From Avena insularis (Eukaryota > Streptophyta > Magnoliopsida > Poales > Poaceae): a stretch of 64,000 bases of DNA. The notes below the pieces were generated by a model that did not search any database, was not told the origin of the DNA, and saw only the letters and a program-made list of their open reading frames with translations. The DNA lies in NCBI GenBank assembly GCA_023614405.1, contig CM042686.1:464846740-464910739 (forward strand), written 5' to 3'. Positions 12,720-25,193 of the stretch are shown in pieces (the first letter of the stretch is position 1; every line of letters begins with the position of its first letter). A program made the translations under genes and the position numbers.

Positions 12720-13015
12720 CGAGAACCCGTTAAGACCCAGCGGCGCAAAACGGCAGCGGCCAAAGGCAAGGCCGAAACAGAGCCGACGCCCAGGGCGGCT
12801 CACACGGAGTCTACCACCAGTCTCCTCCTCCTCCCCCTCCCCCTCCCCCTCCTTCTCCTACCCCCGCCTCCAGGGCCCGCGCTACCGCTGCCCTTCCCCG
12901 CCCGCCGATTCGGTCTGCTGGCCCGTGGAGCTCCTGGCCGACACGAATCCGCCGGTGTTTTGTCCGGGAATGCTGCTGGCTCTTGGCGCGGCGGGGTGTT
13001 GATTGGTGAGCCGTG
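12720..13015 (+). promoter_or_regulatory. Probable promoter/5' UTR of the PBS1-like kinase gene
   Basis: GC content rises sharply compared with the upstream spacer. A pyrimidine tract of CTCCTC/CCCCTC units lies at about 12821-12866, typical of plant 5' leaders. A TAGGGTTT telo-box-like motif lies at about 12512. No clear TATA box is seen, so the transcription start is not defined. Confidence 0.45.
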
Positions 13016-16000
13016 ATGGGTTGCTTCTCGTGCTTCGATTCGAGGACCGACGAGGAGCTTGGCTACCCCAAGCAGGGCGGCGGCGCCGGCGGCGGGAATG
13101 GCGCTGGCGCCGGCGGACGGGCCACGGTGGCGTCGTCGTCGTCCGCAGGCGTCCGCGGCCGGGAGGAGAGACCCATGGTGGCGCCGCGCGTCGAGAAGCC
13201 CCCCACAGGTGCGTTCTTTTCTCCGATTGGCCTTCTCGTCGGTTGGTGGGAGTAGGATCCGATCCGTGAATCGTCTGATGCTCTCACCGTAAGTCTCTTC
13301 TCGCTGGCCTCTGGTTGGTCGGTAACGATGGAAGAGGTGATCCTCGTGAACGGGATTGGGGAAAAAGACAGGAATAAAGCGCGGTCAGCGATTCCCTGAG
13401 ATCTTGCAGATAGATGCGACATATGTATGAACTACTGGGATGATTTTCTGCAATTTTATCTTACGATGCCTCATTGTTGTTACGGAATTATATTGGTGGC
13501 TTTGCTTTGTCACGGCTTGTATCTTGATCTGCGTGGTGATGTGGTTATGTACAGGGGTTGACAAGGCACGGGGGAAAGGCAATGCCGGCATGAAGGAGCT
13601 TTCAGTTCTCAGGGACGCCAATGGCAACGCCCTTTCTGCGCAAACATTCACCTTCCGCCAGCTTACAGCTGCGACGAGGAACTTCAGGGAGGAATGCTTC
13701 ATTGGGGAAGGAGGATTTGGACGTGTTTACAAGGGCCGTCTTGATGGTGGCCAGGTAACTCCATTCGTTGGCAAAGCTAGGCCTGATTCCCCCCCCCCCC
13801 CCCCCCTCTTCTGTATCTTGATTCTTGATGTTAGAGTAGTACCGAGGTTACTTGGTTGTACCAAAGATGCCATTGATTTCTGTAGGACATTCAAGAAAAG
13901 CAGTGTTTGCACATGACTGGTGGATGCCCACACGCAAAAAAGTCCATGTTCACTTATAGGCATAGGCATACGGATCCAGTTTCTGCTGGCTTCGGCCTTT
14001 AGTTTTGTTATAATTGAGCAAGATGAATCACATGCATCAGTTTATGCATGCCATCTAAATCAAGTAGTAATTTACATCCTAGAACATGCAATGGCGTGTG
14101 ACACTTTCAGAGCTGAAATGTTTGAAGCATCTGTTGCAGGTTGTTGCTATAAAGCAGCTGGATAGGGATGGTAATCAAGGAAACAAAGAATTTCTGGTGG
14201 AGGTCCTCATGCTCAGTTTACTTCATCATCAAAACCTTGTCAACTTGGTTGGCTATTGTGCCGATGGAGAGCAACGCCTTCTTGTATATGAGTATATGCC
14301 CCTTGGATCACTGGAAGATCATTTGCATGGTAAGAATGTTGTTACTTTCTATATCGGTCCAGTGCAGATTAAGCTGTTAGGCACCTATCGATGTCTCTGT
14401 GTGGCTACTGTGGGCATTTGGGCCACTGGTTATTTTTCACATGTTTGCTTCAGTACTTGTTGTCAATCTGCGACGTTGTCTACCCACATCTGTCCGCCAG
14501 TCATCATCTTTTCCATGACTGTGAGACATTTTGCTCTGAAGTCCTTTTGCCCATGCAGCGCGTAACATGCACATTATCCAGTAGTTTTTCTGATCTTGTC
14601 AATCTCTGGCCCCACTTTTCAAAAAGATATCCAGCATTACCTAATTTAGTAGGAGGAACTTACTGTATTTGTGTGTTGTTTCTTAGCATGGTATACGTTA
14701 ATGTACTACTCGTCTAGTTACGCCAACCATTTGAGACATGGCTGATACATATGTTCTATTCTGGGAAATATCTGAAAAGTGTAAATTAGGCAACTTGACT
14801 TTACAAACTGATATGTGGTCGAATCTTGGATGTCACCCACATGTATATTGTTTCGTGTCGGTGATTCCGTTATTACCTCATGTATACTTTTAGTGCAAGA
14901 GATTTTTTTTCACAAGGCAGGAAAGAAATTGGATGCTTAAAAACTGAACTTCATTCTGGTCCATTTTCCTACCAAGTTTACTGAAAATGATATCGAAGCA
15001 ATTACTGTCATGATAGAGTCGATAGATGCGGTCGTTAATTTGATTATTTGAACAAATAGATCATGTAAGTTGCTGTATTGATGAATATAGTTGGGGACCA
15101 GAGAATATACTATTTACTAGCTAGTCAGGTGTGCCAATAATTGGAGCCTAGCAAAGAAACAAGTTGCTGACAAAACAGTGCTCAACCCTGTTCGGCTGTT
15201 CCATACTCTTCACTTGATCTGGTGTGCTCTGGCCAATGTTGTCCCCAGAAAGTAAATCACTGCACTATATCATGTGAGCTCAGATCTAGCTATGCAACTG
15301 TGCACTAGGAACACTTTCATTTGGACCGATGGTCCACTAATTTCATGGGTCAATGTCGGGGACACGAATCTGTATTCACAAGCAAGTTTTGCAAATTCAA
15401 ACCAGTAATTGCAAAAACTCTATGCAGGAAAACAAAAATGTGCAACTCTTGCCTTTTAATCCTGTTCCAAGTAACTCTGTCTGTGATGCAGTACTATCAA
15501 CAATGAACTACTTTTCCTTTTTGGCTAAATTAATTTGTGTGTAACACTTGATGCAGATCTCCCTCCTGATAAGGAAGCTTTGGACTGGAACACTAGGATG
15601 AAAATCGCAGCAGGTGCTGCTAAAGGGCTGGAATACCTTCATGACAAGGCACAACCACCAGTTATATACAGAGACTTCAAGTCATCAAACATTCTATTGG
15701 GTGATGATTTCCATCCAAAGCTGTCAGACTTTGGTCTTGCTAAATTGGGTCCTGTTGGTGACAAGTCTCATGTCTCTACGCGGGTGATGGGAACATACGG
15801 CTATTGTGCTCCAGAATATGCTATGACAGGGCAACTTACAGTCAAGTCAGATGTCTACAGCTTTGGAGTTGTGTTGCTTGAGTTGATTACTGGACGGAAG
15901 GCCATTGACGGCACCAGACCACATGTAGAACAGAACCTCGTGTCATGGGTAAGCTATCCACTGCTATTGAGCGAATTTCTGTTGCTTAAACAAATTTTAC

Positions 16001-16688
16001 ATATAATATTTGTGTCAATCTAAATTGCATACAAATACAAGTAGAACCTATGTTAGGAGTAGGACACACAAACTAAATCAGCAATGAGTATCAGTTATCT
16101 TCCATCTGTCATGGAATAGATAAATCAGCATTGAGTATCAGTTGTACAATCTTATGATCTTCCATCTGCCATGGAATAGATCAAGTGTGTGTAGTAATGC
16201 TATTCTTTATCTGTTGCCAGGCACGCCCTCTTTTCAACGACAGGCGGAAGCTCCCAAAGATGGCTGATCCAGGGCTGCAGGGACGACATCCCATGCGTGG
16301 GCTCTACCAAGCCCTGGCGGTGGCGTCAATGTGCATTCAGTCAGAGGCTGCTTCGCGTCCACTTATCGCTGATGTTGTGACTGCTCTTTCCTACCTGGCA
16401 TCCCAGACATATGATCCTAATGCGCCCCATGCCTCAAAAAAGACTGGTGGCGACCAGCGAAATAGGGTTGGTGACAGCGGACGGACGCTCCTGAAGAATG
16501 ACGAGGTAGGCAGCTCTGGTCACAAGTCAGATAAGGATGACTCCCCCAGAGGGCCTCCTCCGGGTATCCTGAATGACAGGGAGCGGATGGTGGCTGAGGC
16601 GAAGATGTGGGGTGCGAACTTGCGGGAGAAGAATCGCGCTGCTGCCAATGCACAGGGGAGCCTGGATTCTCCAACCGAAACCGGGTAG
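13016..16688 (+). CDS. PBS1: PBS1-like receptor-like cytoplasmic kinase (RLCK VII)
   Basis: Five exons: 13016-13208, 13555-13754, 14140-14329, 15557-15948 and 16221-16688. All introns are GT-AG, phases agree, and the product is 480 aa (Arabidopsis PBS1 is 456). The start MGCFSCFDS is the PBS1 N-terminus, with Gly2 for myristoylation and Cys3/Cys6 for palmitoylation, so membrane anchoring is expected. Kinase features: glycine loop [11 protein letters not shown] (115-125), VAIK lysine 136, RDFKSSN with Asp234, DFG 252-254, APEY 279-282. The loop GDKSHVS (262-268) is the site in PBS1 cut by the Pseudomonas protease AvrPphB and guarded by RPS5 in Arabidopsis. The C-terminal tail is Ser/Asp/Gly-rich and low complexity. 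PBS1-family kinases act in pattern-triggered immunity downstream of receptor kinases. Orthology is inferred from high similarity over the whole length; a close paralogue is the main alternative. Confidence 0.93.
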
Positions 16689-17080
16689 CGACAATTGTAA
16701 GCTCCAGCCTCGTGTTTTCTCTATGTCGACCCTGCTTGCTGTCTGTTGGCAGGGGCAGAAGAATTGGGTGCTTTCCGGTTGAGTTAGATGTACATTTCTA
16801 GGGGCAAAACAGAACAAAACTAAACAAGAGGGGGATGAGAATGGGGTGGCTTTGTACTGGATATGGTCGTACCTGTAAATTCTCGGAAAATTTTGCAACG
16901 TTGGAGGGCATATCTGGACTCAGTCTGTTGTCCTTGTTCTTTTCTTTACATTGGTTTGTTTTTTGTTGGTTTCAGTGTATTGATCTTCTTTGGTCAGAAG
17001 GAGGCAACAGGATGGTTTGGCGGTTTACAGGTGGACATATATACTTGTTCTAGCTCGTCAAACTACGGCGGGGGGGCCTA
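16689..17080 (+). other. 3' UTR region of the PBS1-like gene
   Basis: Noncoding T-rich sequence after the TAG stop at 16686-16688. Short frames here have no domain content. The poly(A) site cannot be placed with certainty. Confidence 0.5.
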
Positions 17081-19375
17081 AAAAATTATAGATTCTGCGG
17101 GCTTGCGTTCTGGTTCCTCTCGCCTTTGGATGCCTGGACGGCTCAGCAGCTTTGACCGGGTTGTTTTCTGGTTGAACCGATTGCTGGTGGTTATCGACAC
17201 ATGAGCCCACATGCCGATTATTGTACTAGCCCACTAGTGCTCAACTTGACAAAGATGGAACTTGATGATAGCGAGCGAGAGGGAGAATATCTGCTAGTGA
17301 AATGTGATATGCTGGAGCATCTAGCAGTCCGTAACATTTTTTTTAACATGAACATGTACGCGCGTGGGCATATCGTTACAATATAAAGATGGTACAAATA
17401 CAAGTAACAGAAGACAAAGAGAAAACGAAGGTTGAACAACTACAAACTTTCCTTGCCGCAACTACTAAGGATTCAAATCCTTCGCCGTGCCGAAGAAAAA
17501 GATCACCAACAGCTAATTCACACTTTGACACCGAAAAAACCCTAGCCATAAGGCGTCAATGAGCCGCAATAACCACCATTCCCGTAAGACTAGATCTAGC
17601 CTGCTGCTAAGGAACATCGGTGGGAGGAGCCCTCCGAGCATCTTCAACGCCGGATCCGGGGCTAGCGCCATCCTGCCTATCAAGCGACCGGATCCTCCAC
17701 CATCCACCACAGACACACTCCACTCCAAGACCGCTAGGACTAGATCGACGACGAGATCAACACCACACAAAGCCGGAGCACACGCCGGCGAAGACACAAT
17801 CCCACAAGCTTCTCGACGTCATAAAAGTCACCAGATGGGGTTGAAGCCGGGGTTCCATTATTCGATGCAGCACATCCACCGCCATCTGAGAGGCAAGTCC
17901 TTCACTCTCAAATTCCACCAAAGCTATAAAAGCTATTGGGGAAATAAAAGAACATAAGACGAGAACACAAAAATCTTCAAGATCTAGATCCCAAGGATTT
18001 CTTCACAAAGAGGGATTTGGTTTGGTGCAGTTGTAGATCTAGATCTCTCTCAAATCCTTTAAAAAGATGCAAGAATCATAGGAGGGGGAAGGGGAGAGGG
18101 CATGCCCTTCAAGATCAACAATGGAGAAGAGAGAGAGAGAGAGTGAAAAACGGACCAAAAGAACTAGTGCCCACAAAGGGGAAGAGGAGACCCTTTTAAA
18201 GGGCTCCCAGATCTGCCTATTATGCACAGATCCGTGCACGACCGGTAGTACCGGTGGGCGGACGGTACTACCGCCGGCACCCAACCAACAGTCACAAAAC
18301 GACGATGCGAAAGAAAGAAAAACGATTCTGGCCGGTACTACCACCGGGGGCGGTACTACCGCCGGAACTTCCGATCGAAGTTCCGTCAAATAACACACTC
18401 TAGACAGAAGATATACTGAACATGAAACTTCGGCCGATACTAGAGCCGGTACTACCGGCGGTAAACATGAGCGAGCGGTACTACCGACGAAAGTTCCGCC
18501 AAATAGAACTCAGAAAACAGAGAGGGTACTGAACCGAAAATAGGGTGAGCGGAAGTGGCTCCGGTACTTCCACCGGTACTACCGGCGGTAAAAATTCCCT
18601 AGCGGTACTACCGGTGGCTCGCTGGAACTACCGGTCAGGCAAAACTCCAGAACCAAAACTGCCACAACTTTTGCATCCGAACTCCAAACGAGATGAAACC
18701 AATTTTATTGAAAAGATAACCATGTGTAGAATTCAACAAAAATTGGGTATCACGAAGGAGGAAATATTGGGTATCACCAAGGGAGGAAATATCATGAATA
18801 TATATGTGAGATATCTCCCAAGGTGTGGAGCAGGAAAACCCGCAAGATCAAAAACGCAATAAGGGAAAATTCATTTTTGATGAACTAGAGCTTGTTAAGA
18901 AGATAATCACAAGCTCTAGATCCTCACATGGACAAGATCCAAAAACTCAATTTACGCATTAGTCCATTGACATTGTCATTAATTATCAAAACCACACATG
19001 GGGGCATACATGCCCTTTCAACATGAAAATCCCATTGCAAACTTGCAATGTTTTTCTCATGGTAGGTTCAAATATTATAAAAACATCGCAGTATTTAAAA
19101 ACACCAATGTAAGTAAACATGAAAGAATATGCAGCAAACCTCAAACGTTTGAAGCACACCATGAAATCGTTTGCAGCATTTGAAGCAAATTTGCATTAGA
19201 GGCTCAGAATGATCACAACATCTCCCTCATGCGTATGTAGCAAAACGTTTGCGAGTTTGCAACATGTGCAAAACACCCATGCAACATCGAAAATCCGCAA
19301 GTTACTAAGCTTAACTAGGCCACTGTCTCCACCACCGCTGGGCTCGCTAGCGAGCAATCAAGATCGTCGTAGCCC
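17081..19375. other. Unclassified repeat-like DNA between kinase gene and Gypsy element D
   Basis: No credible gene. The stretch 17500-17900 is a degraded GC-rich transposon-like sequence. About 18080-19020 looks like a reverse-oriented LTR: read on the minus strand it would start TGAAAGGGCATGTATGCCC at 19020, but its other end and target duplication are unclear. At 19021-19300 short imperfect repeats of the type GCAAAC-CAAACGTTTG occur. Confidence 0.5.
18236..18632. repeat. Dispersed GGTACTACCGGCGG-type palindromic motifs
   Basis: GGTACTACCG or its complement CGGTAGTACC occurs repeatedly, near 18243, 18266, 18335, 18350, 18446, 18476, 18577 and 18602. Spacing is irregular and the motif is often followed by GCCGG or GGCGG. 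The motifs lie inside the LTR-like sequence and are self-complementary in part. Confidence 0.7.
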
Positions 19376-20770
19376 TGATACGTCCAAAACGTATCTACTT
19401 TTCCGAACACTTTTGCTATTGTTTCTCCTCTATACTTGTGTGATTTGGATGCAACTAATGCGAACTGACGCTGTTTTCAACAGAATTGTCTTGGTGTCTA
19501 CTTTCTGTGCAGAAAATCAACTACCAGGAAAAATCTCGGAAAATATGCCAAAAATCCTATTTCACCCGAAGACTCCAGAAGCCAGAATACGAGACGGAGA
19601 AGAGCCAGGGGGTGGCCACACCACCTGGTGGCGCGGGCCAGGCCAGGCCATGCCAGGGGGTGGTGTGGGCCTCCCAGGCACCCCCTCGGCCTCTCTCTTC
19701 GCCTATAAAGAGCCTTCTGACCTAAAAAATCCGGGGGGTTTGACGTTTTTCCAGAAGGAGTTCCGCTCCGCCGCCACCACCAGATTCCACGAAACAGCAC
19801 CAGAAACTCCGTTCTGGCACCCTGTCGGGACGGGGAATTGGAGGAGATCATCGCCATCATCATCACCACCGCTTCTCCATTGACCATCCATGTTTCCCCC
19901 ATCTATGAGTGAGTAATCCCCCGCTGTAGGCTATGGGGATGGTAGGGATTGGATGAGATCGTTCATGTAATGGCATCAGATTGTTAGGGCATGGTGCCTA
20001 GTATCTTTTATTAGTGCTTTATGACTTTGTTACGACTTGTTGTGCTTAATGCTTGTCACTAGGGCCCAAGTGCCATGATTTAAGATCTGAACATGTTATT
20101 GATTCATTATGATAGTATTATTCTTGGTCTTATCTACAAGTTGTATACACACGTCGTTGTCCGGAACCTATGGCCCCGAAGTGACAGAAATCGGGATAAC
20201 CGGAAGGGAAAGGCTTTGATATGAGGATCACATATGTTCACGAAGTGTTAATGCTTTGCTCCGGTGCTCTATTAAAAGGAGCACCTTAATTGCCAGTAGT
20301 TCCCTAGAGGCCCCGCTGCAAACGGGCTGGCAGGACAAAAGATGTTGTGCAAGTTCTCATTGCGAGCACGTATGACTATATATGGAACACATGCCTAAGA
20401 TTGTCTAGTACTTGGATGCTTTATCTTATTTATCTGCAATTACCCTATGTTCTGATTGCTATGTGAATTGTCTTGTCCATGCAACACCCATCCATCCATC
20501 CCTATGCCTACTGCATTCGAATCTCACTGTTTACTGCTTTTGTTACTATTGTCTTTGCTTTACTACTGCTGCTGCTTTACTATTCCTACTACAAAACTGT
20601 TGCTACTGATAAACTGCTATGAGCAAGATTGTTTCCAGGTGCAACTGAATTGACAACTCAGTTGTTAAGGCTTATAAATATTATTTGGCTCCCCTTGTGT
20701 CGAATTAATAAATTGGGTTTCACTTCCCTCGAAAATACTGCGATACACCCCCTATACTTGTGGGTCATCA
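19376..20770 (+). repeat. 5' LTR of Gypsy element D
   Basis: It begins TGATACGTCCAAAACGTATC and ends TGTGGGTCATCA, 1395 bp, and is near-identical to 35863-37256. Frames inside it (for example 19209-19883) are LTR artefacts, not genes. Confidence 0.93.
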
Positions 20771-20781
20771 AGACTATTTTC

Positions 20782-20799
20782 TGGAGCCGTTGCCGGGGA
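20782..20799 (+). promoter_or_regulatory. Primer binding site of element D (tRNA-Asp type)
   Basis: TGGAGCCGTTGCCGGGGA, 11 bases after the LTR, matches the complement of the plant tRNA-Asp 3' end except one base (A for C at the fourth position). Confidence 0.8.
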
Positions 20800-20850
20800 G
20801 CATAGCTTTATTTATCAAGTTCACTTGGATTCTCTATTATTCACTGCTAT

Positions 20851-22423
20851 TGATGCGCTCGACTTTTGACGTAGAGCTCGTTGGGAACCCCAAGAGAAAG
20901 GTATGATGAGCATAACAGTAAGTTTTCCCTCAGTTATGAAACCAAGGTTTAATCGAACCAGTGGGAGCAAGGAAACACCCCAAAGGTGTTACTAGCTGAG
21001 CTTTGGCAGGGCGTACTACCGGTGCTAGTAGCAACGTGGAGACCTGCACAACACAACCACAGAACTTTGTCCCCAACTTGCGATGAGGTTATCAATCTCA
21101 CCGTGTTTTGCGGAAAACAAAGGATTAAACGTATCGAATGGAAAGAAGTAAAAGTTTGCAGAAAGTAAACACAAAGAAGAAACAGTTTATAGATTGTATG
21201 TAAAAGACAAGGACCAGGATCCATAGTTCACTAGAGGTGGATCTCCTTAGATAGATAACATGCTGGGTGAACAAATTACAGCGGGGCAATTGACAAACAC
21301 CGAGAAAGCAATACATGCATATACTAATCATCTTGACTCCTCTGAGACTTGATTGGGCATTACAACATAATACATAGACCGCCATCCAACTGCATCTATG
21401 ACTAATAATCCACCTTCAGGTTATCATCCGAACCCCTCCAAAGATTAAGTTGCAAGCAACAGATTATTGCTTTACGAACTGCGTGTAAAGTAAACAATAC
21501 GATTGTTCTATGAACAAAGGATTGTTGTTTTATCCCTAGTAGCAACATCACATCTAGTACCTTAGAGATTTCTGTCACTTCCCTAGATTACCAGAGGCAT
21601 GAACCCACTATCGAGCATAAATACTAACTCTTGGAGTTGCTAGCATCTACTTGGCCAAGATAGCTACTAACAATGGAAAGCATGCAAGATCTCAAATAAC
21701 AAAGATATGATAGAATCAATAATCAATCTGAAATAGCATCTCAATATCCATCGGACCCCCGCAAACATAACATGTATGAATTACAAATAGATGATCTTGA
21801 TCATGGATGGAGCTCACAAGATCTAAACATGAAAGCACAAAGGAGGAGAAACCAGCCATCTAGCTACTACATGGATCCGTAGTCCAAGGATGAACTACTC
21901 ACGCATCACACCGGAGGCTTGCATGGTGATGAAGAAGGCCTGTGGTGAATTCCCTCTCCGGTGGTGCCGGAAGAGCTTTAGATCCTCCCGATCTAGGGAT
22001 GGAGATGACGGCCATGCACTCTTTCGTGGATTTTTGATCGGTACTTAGGGTTTTCGTCCCGAGGGCAATATATAGGCGGAAGGAGAGGCCGAGGGTGCCA
22101 GGCTGGCCACACCACCTCGGCGCTGCCGCCTAGCCTAGCGTGGCTGTGGTGTGGCCGCCCGCCCTTTCTCCGCCTCAGATTCGCACTTGATCCTTCCGGA
22201 AAAATAGGCACTTTTGGCTTTTGTCCCATACAATTCTGAGAATATTCATTTTCCGACTTTCCGAACCAAAAACAGCAGAAAAACAAGTACCGCACTGGCT
22301 CTTGTTAATAGGTTAGTCCAATAAATCATATGAAAAGTACTCCAAAGTTGGAACAAAACACAAGAAAGTGGATAAAACCAAGCATGGAACATCAAAAGTT
22401 ATAGATACATTTGCAATGTATCA
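20851..22423 (-). repeat. 3' LTR of Gypsy element E
   Basis: 1573 bp, from TGATGCGCTCGAC to ATTTGCAATGTATCA on the plus strand. The opposite LTR is at 27390-28938; the copies differ by scattered substitutions and small indels. Confidence 0.92.
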
Positions 22424-22437
22424 GCATCCCCAAGCTT
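22424..22437 (-). promoter_or_regulatory. Polypurine tract of element E
   Basis: On the minus strand AAGCTTGGGGATGC directly precedes the 3' LTR, as required for plus-strand priming. Confidence 0.8.
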
Positions 22438-25193
22438 AACTCCTGCTCGTCCTCGAGTAGGTAAGTGATAAAAAGAAAGAATAATTTTTGAGGTGACATG
22501 CACCATCAAAGACTTGATCAAAGTATTTGCAAAACATTCAAAGCTGGGATCATAGTACTACAATCATAACATTAAAGACAAAGTTCTAGCAATAAGCAAA
22601 GAAACTATGATGCAACATGAAAAGGCACAAACAAAAGATTCATGAATAACGATGATTTGCAAGACGTTTGTTTGTTTCACATAAAGAAAACATAGCATAA
22701 TAGTATTCATCTTGTCCCTCAATAGAGTAGCAAATATAAATGCATAGGACACCTTCAAAGTTCATAAGAGTGACTAGATACAATAGTTTAAAACAAGCAA
22801 TATCAAGTTATGCATCAATCAATTAGTCTTGGGACAATGCACATAGAACTAAGAATGGCCACTATGCTCTCAAAGTAAGTGCATAAAGATAGAAGGTGGA
22901 GACTCAATATAATGGTGGAAGAAAGGCCTTTGTAAAAGGAAGTGGGGATTCAAGTCTCATAAAGAGCTTCCAAAAATTATAGTACTTATAGCTTTCAGCT
23001 CTCATTGCCCCTATCATAAGCATCTTGAAGTGATTAAGGTTAAAGTGAACAAACTATGGTGTACATGCTTGACGAAGTATAAGTCAGAAATCTCATGTCC
23101 CTTGTATACGAGGGCCGCTCCTCATGCTACTCAAGTTTAGTCACCGGTAAGTTCTTGTCATTGTAAGTACATGTGTATCATAGAGAACCGCCAACGGGGT
23201 ACCCCTTGCCCGATGATACTAAAGAATCCCCATATCAAAATGACAAGGCAAGCAGACAACGAGCATCTCAGCATTCTTCTTATTTACCATGGGAATATGG
23301 TGCTTTTTTCTCTCTTTACTCTTTTCATAGTATCTTTTTTTCTCTCTTTTTTTCTCAATTTAGGACTCTTTTTTATAAGAAGAATGCTTCATAGACAGCT
23401 CATTATGGTTACGCTGCAGGTTTCCACCATGTCAGCATGGATTAGACCAGCGGCCCAGGCGTTTCTCTAACACATATACATAACTCCATAGACTTACAAG
23501 CTCCCCTTTCATTTCACACCGACGACATCCATATACAAAAGAGCATGATATGAACTAGGTACAAGTACCAAGTGCAATGTTGAAAGCGTTCCCCATGAAA
23601 GCATGGTTCTGCTAATTCCCAACAAATAAGTGCAAGCATATACAACATAGAAGACACAATGGTTCAAGTTTATTAAGGGCAAGTAAATTAAAGTGTGCCT
23701 TCAAGTTCGTGAGAGCTTTAATCACTAGTTTTCTCATAACAAGTGGAAGGTAAACAAAAGCATGAATATACTTGGAATAGCATAAGCTAGTAGGTAGGTA
23801 TGGTGGACTCTTTGGAATAACTTGGTTTAGGAAGTTGGATGCATGAGTGGAACTCATACTTGGTGGTGGAGGCTAGCAAAAGACTGGGAGCGACAAACTA
23901 AGAGAGCAATAATGGCCATAATCATGCAGAGCGACAAAACATCATTGATCAAAGCATAAAGTGATACTACAAGTTAAAAACTAAAGGATCATAAAGGCTA
24001 TGGTGACTTGAGATAGTCATAACATGGTGTGAGCATGTGCCAAGTCAACCCAAATAAAGCATCAAAGGAGAATACCACTATACTATGCTTTAATATGCTA
24101 AAACAACGCATGATTCATCCAAGGCACATTAAGCAATCTCAATTGTTTATAACAAGTCATGCTTCAGCAAAGAATACTAAGCATAAAGCCAAAACAATAT
24201 CAAGCATGGCATGACAAAACATAGCCACAGTCAAAAACAAGCTCTTTTTACCACATAGGCATGAACTTTCCTACTCTTTTCCAAACCAAACCAAACTAAT
24301 TGCAAACCAATGTATGAAAGAGGGGGTCCAACCAATTTATTCATAAAACTAAGCAAACCAAGCAAACCAAAAACCAAAACGAAAACAAAAAAGAAGACGC
24401 TAAAAAAAACACAACTGTGCATGAAACAATAAAAATGAAGCGTTTGGAAGAAACCTGAAATTTTTATTGATGAAGAAGGGGATGCCTTGGGCATCCCCAA
24501 GCTTTGACGCTTGTACTTCTTGGATGTTTCTTGGGGTGACACGTGTGGCATCCCCAAGCTTGAGCTTTAGTCCATCCTTCATCTCATTACTCATTCCTTT
24601 CATACACCTGGAATTTTTCCTTCATACAAAACTTCACACAATCTCATTAGCAACATTAGTGCACTTAAGATAAATAAGTCTCAAGGTTCAGTTCTAACAC
24701 CAAATAAACTTCCATTAGAACACTAGCTACTGTAGCACTTCCCTCAAAAAGCTCAATTCCCCAAAAGAACTCAAAAAGGAACCCACAAGAAGCAAATGCA
24801 GAAAATGGCAGAAATCTGTCAAAACAGACCAGTAGGTAAAGACGAATTTTTTCGAAGACCTTTTGTTGCTCAAATCAGAAAGTGTTGAACTTAAGAAAGT
24901 TAGATAACAACCTGGGGCAGAAGCACAAAACATTACAGATCAATCTGACATACAGAGCTCTCTCAGGAATTTTTACGGTGAAGCACAAAAATCTGTTTCG
25001 GGACAACAACTTTCCCAATCATTACTTCATTCTCATTAGAGGTTACTCTTGGCACAAAAAGCAAATAAAAAGGATAAGGAGTGGTTATTACTGAAGTAAT
25101 AACTTCCAAGACTCATCTAAAACTTTTGGGTTATCTCCCAATAAGTACTTTTCTTTAACGCCTTTAAGTTAGGCATAAGAAGCAAAGAAAGAA
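22438..25193 (-). other. Long 3' noncoding region of element E
   Basis: About 2.75 kb between the gag-protease stop and the PPT carries no pol-like or ORF1-like frame. About 23040-24060 is colinear, in opposite orientation in the window, with 34255-35260 of element D. Two extra copies of the PPT-like string AAGCTTGGGGATGCC (minus strand) occur near 24487-24502 and 24548-24562. Confidence 0.75.

Noticed and set aside
13063..13422. Antisense frame over kinase exon 1
   Set aside because: A by-product of GC-rich coding sequence; no domain and the sense strand is clearly coding.
13440..13916. A 158-aa open frame over kinase exon 2
   Set aside because: It is exon 2 plus intron sequence read through on both sides; splice sites define the real coding part as 13555-13754.
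17343..19020. A single solo LTR ending in TGTACGCGCG and CCCTTTCA
   Set aside because: Terminal dinucleotides fit loosely, but no clean 5-bp duplication was found, so the left boundary is not claimed.
19209..19902. Long frames on both strands (up to 224 aa)
   Set aside because: They lie in and beside the 5' LTR of element D and recur at 35900-36400 in the other LTR; no protein domain.
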